From Rhodovibrio sodomensis (GTDB taxonomy: Bacteria; Pseudomonadota; Alphaproteobacteria; Kiloniellales; Rhodovibrionaceae), in NCBI RefSeq assembly GCF_016583645.1, contig NZ_NRRL01000009.1:1-64000 (forward strand): a DNA stretch of 64,000 nt. The letters are read 5' to 3'. The notes under the pieces are model-generated. The model searched no databases. It was not told where the DNA came from and was given only the letters and a program-made list of their open reading frames with translations. The position numbers and the translations under genes were made by a program. The first letter of the stretch is position 1; each line of letters opens with the position of its first letter. Of the stretch, positions 1-9,623 are shown piece by piece.

Positions 1-133
1 GCCGCCGGCCTGAATCGAGACACGAAAAACACCACATCCACATCGTACAATACCCCGCCAAGACCCTTACGCGAACGGCTCGCGGCGGCTACCAGACGGC
101 ATCAAGCAGCTGCGTGCAAAATCCAGGCTAAAC

Positions 134-634
134 ATGACCCCGTGGCCCAACAAGCTGACCGAGACGTTGGCCATCGCCGCCCTGATGATCGCCCGCGTGT
201 CTGCGACGACCAATGCGTCCGCCTCCACCGGGGACGAGCCGGCAGCCAACAGCTCGATCATCCGGGCTGCCGAGAGCTTGCCGGCGCGCACGCCGGTCGG
301 GCGAGAGATCGTTCGCCGTTTCATGGACCTGAAGCAGCTCCTCGACGCTGGTGCGTTGGTACTGGCGCAGGAACCGCTCCGCCTGGACCCCCAGCTGCTT
401 GCTCGCATCCATGCGCGGACCAAGGCCCTGTCGCAGGCCGAAGTCGCGACCCCAGATATCGTCACCGTCAACTTCGCCGTCACCCGCCCCAAGGTCCGGG
501 CCAGCCACTACGGACACGCTGCATCGCCGAGATGGTTCCGCCCGTCAATCACACCTTGTTCGACGCGTACGGCCGGGAGCTCAAGGGCTCTGCAGCAACC
601 CGACGCCCAGCCCGGTGAGAGCGCTACCGACTGA
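134..634 (+). CDS. Hypothetical protein, probably frameshifted near its 3' end
   Basis: Unrecognised protein of up to 166 residues. From the ATG to about base 510 the codons end mostly in G or C, as in neighbouring genes, and the product is helical (segments LDPQLLARIHART and EVATPDIV). After about base 510 this frame becomes irregular, while the +2 frame continues sensibly as AEMVPPVNHTLFDAYGRELK to a stop at 616-618. That pattern suggests one indel near 510-525 in a gene that originally ended at 618. No signal peptide or membrane segment is visible. It could be a pseudogene or a sequencing error. Function is unknown. Confidence 0.4.
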   Translation: MTPWPNKLTETLAIAALMIARVSATTNASASTGDEPAANSSIIRAAESLPARTPVGREIVRRFMDLKQLLDAGALVLAQEPLRLDPQLLARIHARTKALSQAEVATPDIVTVNFAVTRPKVRASHYGHAASPRWFRPSITPCSTRTAGSSRALQQPDAQPGESATD

Positions 635-789
635 ATCTCGACCCGCACGACGGCACCGCCCGAATCCTGCCGGACGCGCCGGACCTGGCTGTCGAGCCCG
701 AGCTCGCCGCCACCCGCCATACGCGCCAGCGCCCCCGCGCATGGCGTGAGGCCGCGAATGCACGCGGAGATCGGAGCAGGCCGGCGTGC

Positions 790-1770
790 CTACTCGGCAT
801 TCTCAACGCGCAGCGTGAGCTTGCTAAAATCGTCGGTCCTGGTGTTACGGTCGGTCATTTTCCGGCCGTAAGCACCGACCTCGATGACGACTTCCAGAGG
901 ATTAGACCTGTAGGTGTGCCCCTTGTAGTTGGTCACGAAGAGCCCGCGGTCGCGCACGTCGGATGCCTCGTCGACGAAGGACAGCGACAGGGGCGCGCAG
1001 GATTTAAGGCTGTCCACGAGTGGCTGGAAAACATCGAAGGCCTCCCGGGGCGTGGGAAATCTCCAGGAGCACTCGTAACTCGCCTTCCTGCGTAAAATCG
1101 GATCGTCACCGGGCTGGCCGCGCGCCTTCCCGAGTCTGCAGCTCGTCGCGCGCGACAGGTAATAGTCACTCTTCGGTTTGCTCGCGGCACGGGACCCGGC
1201 CTCGGCGTCGCTGGCGATGGTCGGGAAGTTTTGCGCAATCTCCCGCGCGACGATCATCACGTCGTTGCACGGATCGCCCGTGAAGGTGCCGGCGGCGGCC
1301 GTTGCGGACGTCCTGTCGCTGCGCGATGGAGCATCGGCGGGCGCGCGCGAATCTTCCGCGAGGCCCTCGCGCCAGGCTGCCGCCTTCGCCTGCGCCTCGG
1401 CGATCTGATCGGCCGTCATGCGTGCGCCCACCGCGTTGCGCGCCTCAACCGCGTCTCTGTCGCCGCGGGCGGCGGCGAGCGCGTAGAACATGTAGGCGCG
1501 CACGAAATTCTGCGGCGCGCCGAACCCGTCCTCATAGAGCCGGCCCAGGCGGGCAAGCGCCTTCACGTCGCCGCCGCGTGCCGCCGCGCGCCACTCGGAG
1601 ATCGCGCGTTCGTAGGATCCGCTGTCGAAGGCCTGAGCTCCGGCTTCGTAATCGGCGTGCGCCGGCTGGAAGACACCTACACTGGCGAACAGGGCGGCGG
1701 CCCATAGTGGGCGCATCAGCGGGCGCATGGGGTGCGCCGAGCGGGCGTGTATCCGGGCAGGATCGTGCAT
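790..1770 (-). CDS. Exported Sel1/TPR-repeat protein
   Basis: About 326 residues. A hydrophobic stretch followed by QPAHA-D looks like a Sec signal peptide, so the product is probably periplasmic. Residues about 45-120 (YERAISEWRAAARGGDVKA, then ALARLGRLYEDGFG) match Sel1-like tetratricopeptide repeats, which usually mediate protein-protein contacts. The C-terminal half, with several cysteines, is unrecognised. The first ATG has a GGGAAG Shine-Dalgarno 5 nt upstream. A second ATG at 1728 (MRPLMRPLW) would give a shorter, more typical signal peptide but lacks a visible Shine-Dalgarno. No operon partner is evident. Exported or envelope location is inferred, and the specific role is unknown. Confidence 0.75.
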   Translation of the reverse strand: MHDPARIHARSAHPMRPLMRPLWAAALFASVGVFQPAHADYEAGAQAFDSGSYERAISEWRAAARGGDVKALARLGRLYEDGFGAPQNFVRAYMFYALAAARGDRDAVEARNAVGARMTADQIAEAQAKAAAWREGLAEDSRAPADAPSRSDRTSATAAAGTFTGDPCNDVMIVAREIAQNFPTIASDAEAGSRAASKPKSDYYLSRATSCRLGKARGQPGDDPILRRKASYECSWRFPTPREAFDVFQPLVDSLKSCAPLSLSFVDEASDVRDRGLFVTNYKGHTYRSNPLEVVIEVGAYGRKMTDRNTRTDDFSKLTLRVENAE

Positions 1771-1810
1771 CGCGGCTTCCCAGTCTGGCTCGGGTCTGGC
1801 TCTGGCCAGT

Positions 1811-2659
1811 CTAACTCAGGGCGTCGAGGCCTGCCCGGAAAGCGTCCGAGACAGGGGCGCGCCGCCGCCCTAGGAGAAACCCGGCCTCCATCGACTTGAC
1901 GCGCTGGATCGGGCGACCGTGATCCGGCGGCGAGTTGAAGTTGCTGTCGCCCTTCTCGTAAAGGCTCCGGGCGATGCCGGCGATGTCCAAGCTGCTGCCG
2001 TAGGAACTCTTGGTTCCCAGGTACCAGCCGGCGAGGTAGTCAGCGTGGAGTTCCATCAGCGGCTTGTCGAGCTGACCGACGTCCGAGAACTGACGGATAT
2101 GCCCCCATTCGTGGGCGAAGATGCCGATGACGGCAGTGGCCCAGGCATTCGGGCCCCGCATCAGCTGGCTGGCCTTCGCGATCTCGGTGCGGAGCAGGTT
2201 CCGGCCGAAGACGACGGTGCCATCCCCGCGCCGGCGCAGGATGTTCTGGGGCATGGCGTAGGCGTTGATGGCACGGCCATCGTTGAAGAAGGCAAAACCG
2301 GGATCGACGCCGAACAGGTCGCGCAACACCGGCGGCTCGGAGTTGAGGGTCCCGTCGAGCTGGGGGATCCCGCTGGCCCGAGAGAACCCCTTGGTGCGAG
2401 CCAGACGCCCCGCTTGGCCGCTGGTGAGCGCGCAGACCTTGAGATCGCGGAGGCCGGCCTCCAGCCCCTCATCCCGATCGGCCGGCGCCTCCGGCGAAGC
2501 GGACTTGTCATCGCGCTCCGGCCTGTCGGACGGGTCGACCCATCTGGTCTCGGTATCTTGCTGAGGCAGCCCCGGAAAACCGGCCCGTGCGCACGTGCAC
2601 CCGAGACCTGTGGCCGCCAACGTCGTCGCGACGATTTGGAGGACTGTGCGACGATCCAT
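1811..2659 (-). CDS. Exported HEWGH-motif metallopeptidase-like protein
   Basis: About 282 residues. The N-terminus MDRRTVLQIVATT with LGC following resembles a Tat signal with a possible lipobox, so an envelope location is likely. The zinc-peptidase signature HEWGH lies about 185 residues in, followed some 16 residues later by ELHADYLAGW, which fits a third metal ligand as in neutral zinc metallopeptidases of the YpfJ type. The ATG at 2659 was preferred over an upstream in-frame GTG at 2668 because it places RR at the very N-terminus; neither has a strong Shine-Dalgarno. Proteolysis is inferred from the motif only and the substrate is unknown. Confidence 0.7.
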   Translation of the reverse strand: MDRRTVLQIVATTLAATGLGCTCARAGFPGLPQQDTETRWVDPSDRPERDDKSASPEAPADRDEGLEAGLRDLKVCALTSGQAGRLARTKGFSRASGIPQLDGTLNSEPPVLRDLFGVDPGFAFFNDGRAINAYAMPQNILRRRGDGTVVFGRNLLRTEIAKASQLMRGPNAWATAVIGIFAHEWGHIRQFSDVGQLDKPLMELHADYLAGWYLGTKSSYGSSLDIAGIARSLYEKGDSNFNSPPDHGRPIQRVKSMEAGFLLGRRRAPVSDAFRAGLDALS

Positions 2660-2813
2660 GGACGGCACTTACCCGATCTGTTATTGAACAGACCGTGGGC
2701 TTCTCGCCACTGCGGCGCAAGTGCGCAAAATTAGGTAAAGTAGGGGGCTCGTGAGTCATCGCGGCGCCCCTTAAGCGGGCGTAGCGTCGGCATTCGTCAA
2801 AACTGTTTGGGCG

Positions 2814-4175
2814 TTGGCCGCGATAAGTTGGATCATCGCGGATAACCGAGCAGGCGCCCACACTGATTTGCGGATAGCCAGGGGCCTGGAGAGGTTGCTG
2901 GCCGAGACGGTACGCCTGGGGGTCGACACCGGTGTCGTGAAGTCGAGCAGCCTGCAGCGGCTGAGCGTGGACACCACCGTGCAGCCAAAAGCGGTCGCCC
3001 ATCCGACCGACAGCCGGTTGTACCACAAGGCCCTAGAGGTGCTGGTCCGGCAGGCCAAACGCGCCGGCATCACGCTGCACCAGGCGGCCAGGCGCCTGGC
3101 CAAGACCGCGGCGATCAAATCCGGTCGCTACGCCCACGCCCGGCAGTACCGCCGGATGAAGCGCGAGCTGCAGCGGCTGCGCACCTACCTCGGCCGGGTC
3201 TATCGCGACGTTGGCCGCAAGATCGCCGGCAACGAGACCCTACAGGCGCGGTTCGACCGGCTGCTCGGGCTGGTGGAGCGCCTGCTCGCCCAGCAGCCGA
3301 AGGACAAGAACAAGCTGTACGCCCTGCACGCGCCGGAGGTCGCCTGCATCGCCAAGAGCAAGGCGCGCACGCCCTACGGGTTCGGCTGCAAAGTGGGCCT
3401 CGCGGCGACCAACCGCGAGGACTTCGTCGTCGCGGCGACGGCGTTCGAGGGCAATCCCTACGACGGCCACACGCCAGCGGAGACGCTGGCCCAGGCTGAG
3501 GCGATGAGCGGGATCGCGGCCGAGCGGGTGTACGTCGACCGCGGCTACCGGGGACACGACGTCGCCGACAAGGAGCGGGTCTACGTGGCGGGCCGCAAGC
3601 GCGGGCTCACCCCAACGATCCGCCGGCTGGGCGAAGTGCTGTCCACGCAGCCGGGCGCCATGGCCGACGTGGCGACGAGCAAGGAGGTCACGACCGTTTA
3701 CGGCGACCTCCTGGTGCACGGCCTTCCTCCACTACGCGGGTACGCCAGCGCGACCGAGACGCTCGCCGCCCGCCTCGACGACGCCGTGGCTAAAGGCGCG
3801 TCTGAGCTCGCGGGTCATGCCGATGCCCGCGCGCTCGGTCGCTGGGCCGCGCTCGAGGCCACGGCACGCTCTGTCTACGAGGCCCAGCGGGACGCCTTCA
3901 TGATCGCGGACCACCTCGACCCGCCGACCATGGCTGAGGCACAGACCCGGATCGCACGCGAGACCATCGAGCAGGGCAATGCCGACACTGCCGAGGCCGC
4001 ACGGAAGCTTTTCAGAGCCGCACGGCGGAAGGGCGAGCGCATGGCTGAGCACCGCCTGGTGATCGGCATCCTCCAGGTGGCCGGCGGCCTCGCGGCCCTC
4101 GGTGCAGCCGCTTCGGATGCCGGTATGCCCGCCGAGGAGGTCGCACCGACCCGCCCGAAGTCCGTACCGAGGTGA
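2814..4175 (+). pseudogene. IS5-family-like transposase remnant fused to unrelated sequence
   Basis: Residues about 45-270 match IS5/IS1182-type DDE transposases: the first aspartate sits in RLSVDTTVQPKA, followed by GRYAHARQYRRMKRELQRL and VDRGYRGHD with the second aspartate. The N-terminal third is replaced by unrelated sequence. The homology stops at GLTPTIRR, just before the expected catalytic glutamate block. Beyond about base 3640 the frame continues for some 175 residues of helical, alanine-rich sequence unlike transposases. This is therefore a chimeric remnant without a complete active site. Terminal inverted repeats were not found. Loss of transposition activity is inferred from the missing glutamate. 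Confidence 0.7.
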
Positions 4176-4303
4176 AACTCAGCCCAGCCGGCGGCACGAC
4201 AGCCCCGCCGCCACCGGAAGTCCAGTCGGTCCCGCTCATTGTCCCATGAGCCAGCTCGGCGGTCCCGGCGTACCAGCCACCGGGGCCGCCGGTGCCGCTC
4301 GGG

Positions 4304-5734
4304 TTATCCGCTCGCTTGCTTCTGCTCGCTGCGCTGCTGATACTTCATCCAACGCAGCGCCTTACCAGCGATCTGATCGGTCCGGTACTCGCGGTTCATC
4401 GCCGGCCGCCCCTCCGCGTCGATCACCAGGAAATGCAGCGGGTCGGACGGCCGCCAGGCATCGCCACGCCGCACAACCGACAGGCCCGCATCGCTTTCGA
4501 CAAGACTATAGCTGTCGAGGTTCTGCAGCCGCCCATCTTGGTGGACAAAGGCGTTACGCAACGGACCGCCGTCGTGCCGCTCCCAGTTCTCCGCAAGGAT
4601 GTCGGCCGCAAGCAGATCGACGTCCGCGTCCGGGCCGATACGACGGACCCTGGAACGGAGTTCCTCGGCCAGATCCTCGTCGAGCTGCTGTAGATCGAGA
4701 TACACCTCCGCGGCGTACTCACCGGGCATCCCCTCGACCTCGGTGACGGGGCGCGCCAGGACCTCATCGGCAACCCGGCCGTAGTCCTTGTCCTCGCACT
4801 CGATCGCTTCCTGCATGAAAGCGTCAAGCCGGCGCGGGGCTTGCTCGGCGACTCGCTGCCGGGCCTGACGGGCCGAGGGCGAATAGCGCTCGATACCCTG
4901 CCAGTCGCGTTCAATCCCACCCGATGGCTTCGGTTGCGGTTCGCCCTCACCATCCGCTGTCCGACGGTCCGCCTCCTTGGCCTCTCGCTCGAGCCGCAGC
5001 TTCCGACCGAGCTCGGTCTCCGGTTCGGCGGAGGCTGCAGCCTCCTTGGACGCCTCGCCAGACCTTGCCTGATCGGCCTGTTGCGGCTCCCCGCGCGCCT
5101 CGCGCTCCTCACGAAGCTTCCGACCCAGGACGGTTTCGCCGGACGGGGAGCTGGCTTGCCCCTTCGGCGGGTCATCCGACGCATCCTCAAAGCGCGCGTC
5201 GCGGCCGGGTTCGGCGTCACGCGCGCCCGGGTTCGGCTTGCCACTGGCCCCCGGCTTATCGGTAGGCGACATCTCGTTGCGCGTCCCACGCACCGGCTGC
5301 TTCTTGCCCGGCCGTGACTGCCCGGCCTCGCTCTGACGGATGCCTTCAACATCCTTGTTGCCGCCAGGCGGCGGGCCGTACTGGTTCCCAGCAACCTGGC
5401 CGGGCGCGAACAGCAGATACAGGCCGAGGAAGAGGTTCGCGACCGGGACAAACGAGACCAGAACCCAGGCACCCTGGTGGCCAAGGTCATGGAGCCGCTG
5501 AATTGCGACGCAGAACGCGGGCCAGATCCCGATCAGCGCGCCCAGCGCCATGCCGGCGTTCACGCCCTGGCTCACGCCCGTCCGAGGCGGCGCGTAGGGA
5601 TCCGTGGGTTGTACCATCTCGACCAGGCCGCCGAGAATTGCCCCCACGAACTGGAAGACAAGGGTAATCCCGATCATCCAGCCGAAATAACTCAGTCGAC
5701 CGCGCCGCCCTTCCGGTGTGAAAAGATCCTTCAA
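4304..5734 (-). CDS. DUF805 membrane protein with long charged tail
   Basis: About 476 residues. Residues 1-110 carry the DUF805 pattern (GRRGRLSYFGW, then AIQRLHDLGHQGAW) with three to four membrane segments. This is followed by a roughly 150-residue charged, low-complexity linker containing two near-copies of an LGRKLR.ERE motif. The C-terminal domain of about 180 residues is unrecognised. I chose TTG at 5734 because AGGGGAG lies 7 nt upstream and the DUF805 domain begins at once (LKDLFTPEGRRGR). An upstream ATG would add 17 residues without a better site. DUF805 is a family of unknown function, and the linker-tail architecture is unusual for it. Confidence 0.7.
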   Translation of the reverse strand: MKDLFTPEGRRGRLSYFGWMIGITLVFQFVGAILGGLVEMVQPTDPYAPPRTGVSQGVNAGMALGALIGIWPAFCVAIQRLHDLGHQGAWVLVSFVPVANLFLGLYLLFAPGQVAGNQYGPPPGGNKDVEGIRQSEAGQSRPGKKQPVRGTRNEMSPTDKPGASGKPNPGARDAEPGRDARFEDASDDPPKGQASSPSGETVLGRKLREEREARGEPQQADQARSGEASKEAAASAEPETELGRKLRLEREAKEADRRTADGEGEPQPKPSGGIERDWQGIERYSPSARQARQRVAEQAPRRLDAFMQEAIECEDKDYGRVADEVLARPVTEVEGMPGEYAAEVYLDLQQLDEDLAEELRSRVRRIGPDADVDLLAADILAENWERHDGGPLRNAFVHQDGRLQNLDSYSLVESDAGLSVVRRGDAWRPSDPLHFLVIDAEGRPAMNREYRTDQIAGKALRWMKYQQRSEQKQASG

Positions 5735-5986
5735 TGCCAGCTCCCCTAGATCTGGTGATCTGGCTGCTGATCCCGGTCTGCACATCGTGCTATCTGGCCA
5801 CGCGCACCGGTCCGCGCACCGCTACAAGGTCCACGCACGGTCAGGAGTGGCCGCGCTCCGGAATCACGGGTTTCCCCAGGGCATCCAGCCCGCAGCCCTC
5901 GCCAAAGCCCCCGCTATCGCGACCTCGGGAACCTGCCGATCAGCCGGCGGTGTTTCAAGCCCGCCCGTGGTTATCCCGGCGCACTG

Positions 5987-7246
5987 TCAGCTGTGTCGCG
6001 CGGCCTTCTTCTCGGCCCAGAGCGCCACCAGGCGCCCCACCCTGCGCTTATGCCGACCCAGGAAGTTGCGGGCGCGTCGCCGCAGGAGATCCAGTCGCTG
6101 CTGGATCGGGAACAGATGGCGCAACACGGCTGCGCGCATCCGCACCGGCCCCGGCATGACCGGGGTCTCGGACAGACAAGACAGGTCCGGCGCCTCGAGG
6201 ATGCGGGCAAGCCGGTCCTGATAGACGCGCGGACCGAAGTCACGGTCGATCGCCGCGCGCCCCACGGCCGACTGGCGGCGAAACGCATCCGGGTCGCTGG
6301 CAAGCGTCGCCACCACCGCCTGAGCGTGCGGCAACTCGGCATAGACGGCCGCGTCACCAAAAGTCCGGCGGAAATGCGGCGGCAACACACAGACACAGCC
6401 CGCCGCCGCGGCCTCAGCGATCGTCCGGCCGAAGGCCTCCACCCAGCTGCTGTGATGGTAATAGACGAAGAAGTCGAGCTCGCTCAGGAAGTCCGCGACC
6501 CCGATCTCGTTGAACCTCCAGGTCGTCCAGTTCGCCGGCTGACGGCCAATCCGGCCCAGCAGATCATCGCCAACACCCAGCAACCGGACGTCGACGGCAT
6601 CGGTCTCGGGGTAGGCCGTCAGGATCTGCTCACGGGTATCCGGCCACTTCTGCCACTCCGCCCGGCTGTGCCGCCCGATCCGGGGGCGGTTCCCCCGAAG
6701 CTCCAAGCGTGCCGCGCCCCAATCGTCGACGAAGATCAGGTTCAGCCAGTTCTCGCGCAGCCGCGGCAAGTCGACGCCGGCGCGATCGAAGCTGTCCCGG
6801 CAGGCCGGCGAAATCGGCGCCCAGACGAACGCCCCGCCGAAAGCCTCCCGCGCGATCGCGTCGATCCGCCAGGCGTCATAGTACCAGCGGCCCTGGCGGT
6901 CGGCCGGCGGCTGGTGCGCGACCATCACGCGGCGCTCGGCGCGCAGGTTCGGCCTGACGCGCGGTGCGCGCGCCAGAATGTAGGGGTTATGCACGACCAG
7001 CAGCCGGGCCTCGGCGGTGGCACGCTCCGGGATCTCTGTGGCGCGCCCGCGCGTGATCTCCGCCTGCACGTGGGGATGCACCGGACGCGGCTTGCTACCG
7101 AACAGCGGCGCGTTCACCTGGTAGAGGCCGACCGAGTAACCGGCGGCGTGCGCCGCCCGGATCTCGTGGGCGATGGCTGTCGATGTCCCGCCGGGAAAGC
7201 GCAGGTCCGCGACGAAGATCAGGTCGAAATCCGGTCCCCCGCTCAT
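5987..7246 (-). CDS. Glycosyltransferase, GT4-like
   Basis: About 419 residues. The N-terminus (DLIFVADLRFPGGTSTAIAH) resembles the first Rossmann fold of GT-B glycosyltransferases. The C-terminal half carries the GT4-style signature DFFVYYHHSSWVEAFGRT followed by IAEAAAAGCVCVLPP, with the E-x7-E arrangement that contacts the nucleotide sugar. It probably transfers a sugar to a cell-surface glycan. Its ATG overlaps the stop of the upstream methyltransferase gene (ATGA), so the two form a translationally coupled pair. Substrate and glycan are unknown. Confidence 0.78.
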   Translation of the reverse strand: MSGGPDFDLIFVADLRFPGGTSTAIAHEIRAAHAAGYSVGLYQVNAPLFGSKPRPVHPHVQAEITRGRATEIPERATAEARLLVVHNPYILARAPRVRPNLRAERRVMVAHQPPADRQGRWYYDAWRIDAIAREAFGGAFVWAPISPACRDSFDRAGVDLPRLRENWLNLIFVDDWGAARLELRGNRPRIGRHSRAEWQKWPDTREQILTAYPETDAVDVRLLGVGDDLLGRIGRQPANWTTWRFNEIGVADFLSELDFFVYYHHSSWVEAFGRTIAEAAAAGCVCVLPPHFRRTFGDAAVYAELPHAQAVVATLASDPDAFRRQSAVGRAAIDRDFGPRVYQDRLARILEAPDLSCLSETPVMPGPVRMRAAVLRHLFPIQQRLDLLRRRARNFLGRHKRRVGRLVALWAEKKAARHS

Positions 7247-8046
7247 GCCGCGGCCTTCCGGCGCAGTACCGCGACGTAGCCGAGCGGGAAGGACGCCTGC
7301 AGCCGGGACCCCTGCAGCGCCCGCCTGACCCAGGGGAGATTGAACGCCGCCAGCGCCAGACGCTGATACAGTCGCACGACACCGTGCCCGACCCGCCTCA
7401 TGACGCCGCGCACCCGGCGCGGAGCGCGCCCGACAGCGCCGTCGATCAAGGTGATCGCCAGCTTGCTCTGGATATCGACCAGCACCGCCGGTGCGTGGCC
7501 GTAGGCTTCGAGTGCCTCGACCTCGAGCCCTGCCTGCTCGGCCATGTGCTTGAGGGCATGGCAGGTGTAGCGGTGGTAGTCGTGCGGCTCCTCGTGCAGC
7601 CAGTAGAGGAAGGGCACCTCCAGGACCAGCGCCCCGCCTGTACGCAGGACCCGCGCGACCTCTGACAGCAGCCGTTTCGGCTCGGCGATGTGTTCCAGGA
7701 CCGAGCTCATCAACGCAGCGTCGACACTCTCGCTGTCGAGCGGGAGTGCGACGTTGAGGTCGGCCAGGTGATCGCTGTGACGGCCGACGTCGTGCAGCGA
7801 TTGCCCCCAGTCGACACACACGATCGAAAGGGCCTGATCGCGGTAACCGCCGTAGAAGGGGGCCTCGCCGGCCCCGATATCCGCCACGTCGCCGCGGACA
7901 TGCCGGCGCACCAGCGGGATCAGCGCGGCCTGCTGCAGCGTCGCGGTGAGCAGGCTGCCCGCGCCCACGCCAGTTGATCGGATGCGCCAGCTGCCATCCG
8001 GCTGCCAGTCGATCTTGCTCGGCCGCCAGCCATTCTCGTTTCGCAT
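7243..8046 (-). CDS. Class I SAM-dependent methyltransferase
   Basis: About 267 residues. Motif I appears as VADIGAGEAPFYGG, followed by CVDWGQS (acidic post-I), LPLDSESVDAALMSSVLEH (motif II/III region, Methyltransf_11-like) and VLRTGGALVLEVPF. The ATG at 8046 begins MRNENGWRPSK. It overlaps the downstream glycosyltransferase start by four bases, which suggests joint modification of a glycan or lipid-linked sugar. The C-terminal roughly 60 basic residues may contact membrane. Methyl acceptor unknown. Confidence 0.8.
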   Translation of the reverse strand: MRNENGWRPSKIDWQPDGSWRIRSTGVGAGSLLTATLQQAALIPLVRRHVRGDVADIGAGEAPFYGGYRDQALSIVCVDWGQSLHDVGRHSDHLADLNVALPLDSESVDAALMSSVLEHIAEPKRLLSEVARVLRTGGALVLEVPFLYWLHEEPHDYHRYTCHALKHMAEQAGLEVEALEAYGHAPAVLVDIQSKLAITLIDGAVGRAPRRVRGVMRRVGHGVVRLYQRLALAAFNLPWVRRALQGSRLQASFPLGYVAVLRRKAAA

Positions 8047-8184
8047 TCGGACACCCTTCCCGACCGTATTCAACGATCCGGAAATGGGTCCAATACGCTT
8101 CTCGTGTCCGAAATAACGGCCAATCCACCGCCATTGCCCCCATGTTCGCGACAGACAGGCCCAGGCAACTCCGAGGAGCGCCCC

Positions 8185-8781
8185 ATGTTTCAGTCCCTGC
8201 TCGCTAAGGGCATCAAGACCTTCGGCTCCGGCATGATCTCCCTGCCCGGCGGCGGGCAGGTGTCCGTCCCGGACACGACCGCGCCGTTCTCTATGCGCCT
8301 CGTCGATCTCGCGAATGAGGTCGGACCCGACGTGGAAGGGCATCTGCCCGAGGCCGCCACGACGGTGCTGACCCACCTGATCGGGCAGTCGATGGTGAAG
8401 AATGACCTCGATTTCGCCGACCGGGACGTTGCCGTCTCGACGGTGTTCGCGATCTGCCTGGCCGGCACGATCCTGGTCGACGGGCTGGAGAAGTCCGGCC
8501 ACCAGGTCCAGCCGGCCTCCATGTTCGCGCTCGCGACCCGGCGCCTGCTGGCGGACATCCACCCGGATGACGCCGAGCGCAAGCGCATCTTCCTGGAGGG
8601 CGTCGCCGAGTTCCAGGCCGTCGCCGCCGGCAAGCGCGACGATTGGAAGAAGCTGACCGACGGCGTCTGCCAGGCGACCGTGGGTGCGGTGTTCGCGGCG
8701 GATCCGCGCTACGTCGACATGCTGGCCCCGCTGATCGGTCCGCTCCACACTGAGCGCGTCAAACTCACGAACGCGGCCTGA
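8185..8781 (+). CDS. Hypothetical protein
   Basis: Product of 198 residues with no recognised domain. It starts at ATG 8185 with a CGAGGAG Shine-Dalgarno 7-8 nt upstream; longer in-frame starts lack this. The protein is mostly alpha-helical (MRLVDLANEVGPDVEGHL, FLEGVAEFQAVAAGKRDDW), with no signal peptide or clear membrane segment. G/C-rich third positions support coding. It is divergent from the methyltransferase gene and precedes the HEPN-like/CBS gene with a 128-nt gap. No function can be assigned. Confidence 0.65.
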   Translation: MFQSLLAKGIKTFGSGMISLPGGGQVSVPDTTAPFSMRLVDLANEVGPDVEGHLPEAATTVLTHLIGQSMVKNDLDFADRDVAVSTVFAICLAGTILVDGLEKSGHQVQPASMFALATRRLLADIHPDDAERKRIFLEGVAEFQAVAAGKRDDWKKLTDGVCQATVGAVFAADPRYVDMLAPLIGPLHTERVKLTNAA

Positions 8782-8824
8782 GCCGACCCGGGAGAACGCC
8801 TCGATCTCCTCCTGGCCCCATTTA

Positions 8825-8860
8825 TCTTGCAAACTGTCGCACTTAAGCGACTTTCTTGCA
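8825..8860 (+). promoter_or_regulatory. Possible operator: dyad between direct repeats
   Basis: A dyad GTCGC-N6-GCGAC (8836-8851) is flanked by direct repeats TCTTGCA at 8825-8831 and 8854-8860. It lies about 50 nt upstream of the HEPN-like/CBS gene in a local A+T-rich patch. A repressor or activator site is plausible, but the arms are only 5 bp. Confidence 0.35.
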
Positions 8861-8909
8861 GTGGCGAAGCGCGCTATCAGAGATGCAGCGGCTACGCGGT
8901 GGAGGTGGT

Positions 8910-9623
8910 ATGACGAGTCAGAGCGACGTGCGTCACGGCGCAGAGTTTGACGCGTTCATCAAACGGCTAGAAGCGTTTCTCAAACCGCGCTTCGAGGGGC
9001 CCTCGGTCGGCCAGCGTCTCGCGTCTGCCCGTCAAGCCGGGGTGCTGACGCGTTACCAAGAGCAATTCCTCAACGATTGCTGGACCCTCCGCAACCTGCG
9101 GGCCCACGGCGAGTCCGGAGGGAGCACCTGCTTCGCTGAACCCGCTTACCTGGTGGTCCGCCGCCTCGAGGAGATCGTGCGTGATCTGGAAGGCAACCCC
9201 CGGATCGCGCTCGCGGGTGATCCACCGAAGGTTTTTCAGCCAACGGATATGCTGAGCCCGGTCCTTTCATACATGCATCAGCAAGACTTCAGTCAGGTTC
9301 CGGTGTGGGCCGACGGCCGCGCCCGGCTGATGACGCAGGTTGGTGTGGCGAAGTGGCTGGAGCGGGAAGCTGGCGAGATCGGCGTGGTCGAGTTGGAGGC
9401 GGCAACGCTCGCCGACGTGATGCAGCACGAAGGCGACGTTCATGTCGACTGGGCGCGCAAGAGCATCAGCTACCTCGATCTCCAGCGCCGCTTCATCGAG
9501 AACGCCGCGCGCGGGTACAGGACCTTCGCCTTCCTGATCACTTCGAACGGCCACGCCGACGGCAAGGTGGTCGGCATCGTGACGCCTTGGGATCTCTTTC
9601 CCCACGGGCCCGAAGGGAATTGA
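8910..9623 (+). CDS. HEPN-like domain fused to CBS-type domain
   Basis: Product of 237 residues. GGAGGTGGT directly precedes the ATG at 8910 and selects this start. The helical N-terminal part (residues 10-100) contains RNLRAH at 61-66, which fits the R-x4-H motif of HEPN RNases. Residues about 120-235 look like a CBS pair: FQPTDMLSPVLSYMHQQDFS, VPVW, VAKWLE and a C-terminal VVGIVTPWDLF. CBS domains bind adenosine nucleotides and often gate a partner domain, so a nucleotide-controlled RNA-binding or RNA-cleaving protein is a reasonable inference. The HEPN call rests on fold pattern and one motif. A DUF4145-like non-catalytic domain is the main alternative. Confidence 0.6.
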   Translation: MTSQSDVRHGAEFDAFIKRLEAFLKPRFEGPSVGQRLASARQAGVLTRYQEQFLNDCWTLRNLRAHGESGGSTCFAEPAYLVVRRLEEIVRDLEGNPRIALAGDPPKVFQPTDMLSPVLSYMHQQDFSQVPVWADGRARLMTQVGVAKWLEREAGEIGVVELEAATLADVMQHEGDVHVDWARKSISYLDLQRRFIENAARGYRTFAFLITSNGHADGKVVGIVTPWDLFPHGPEGN

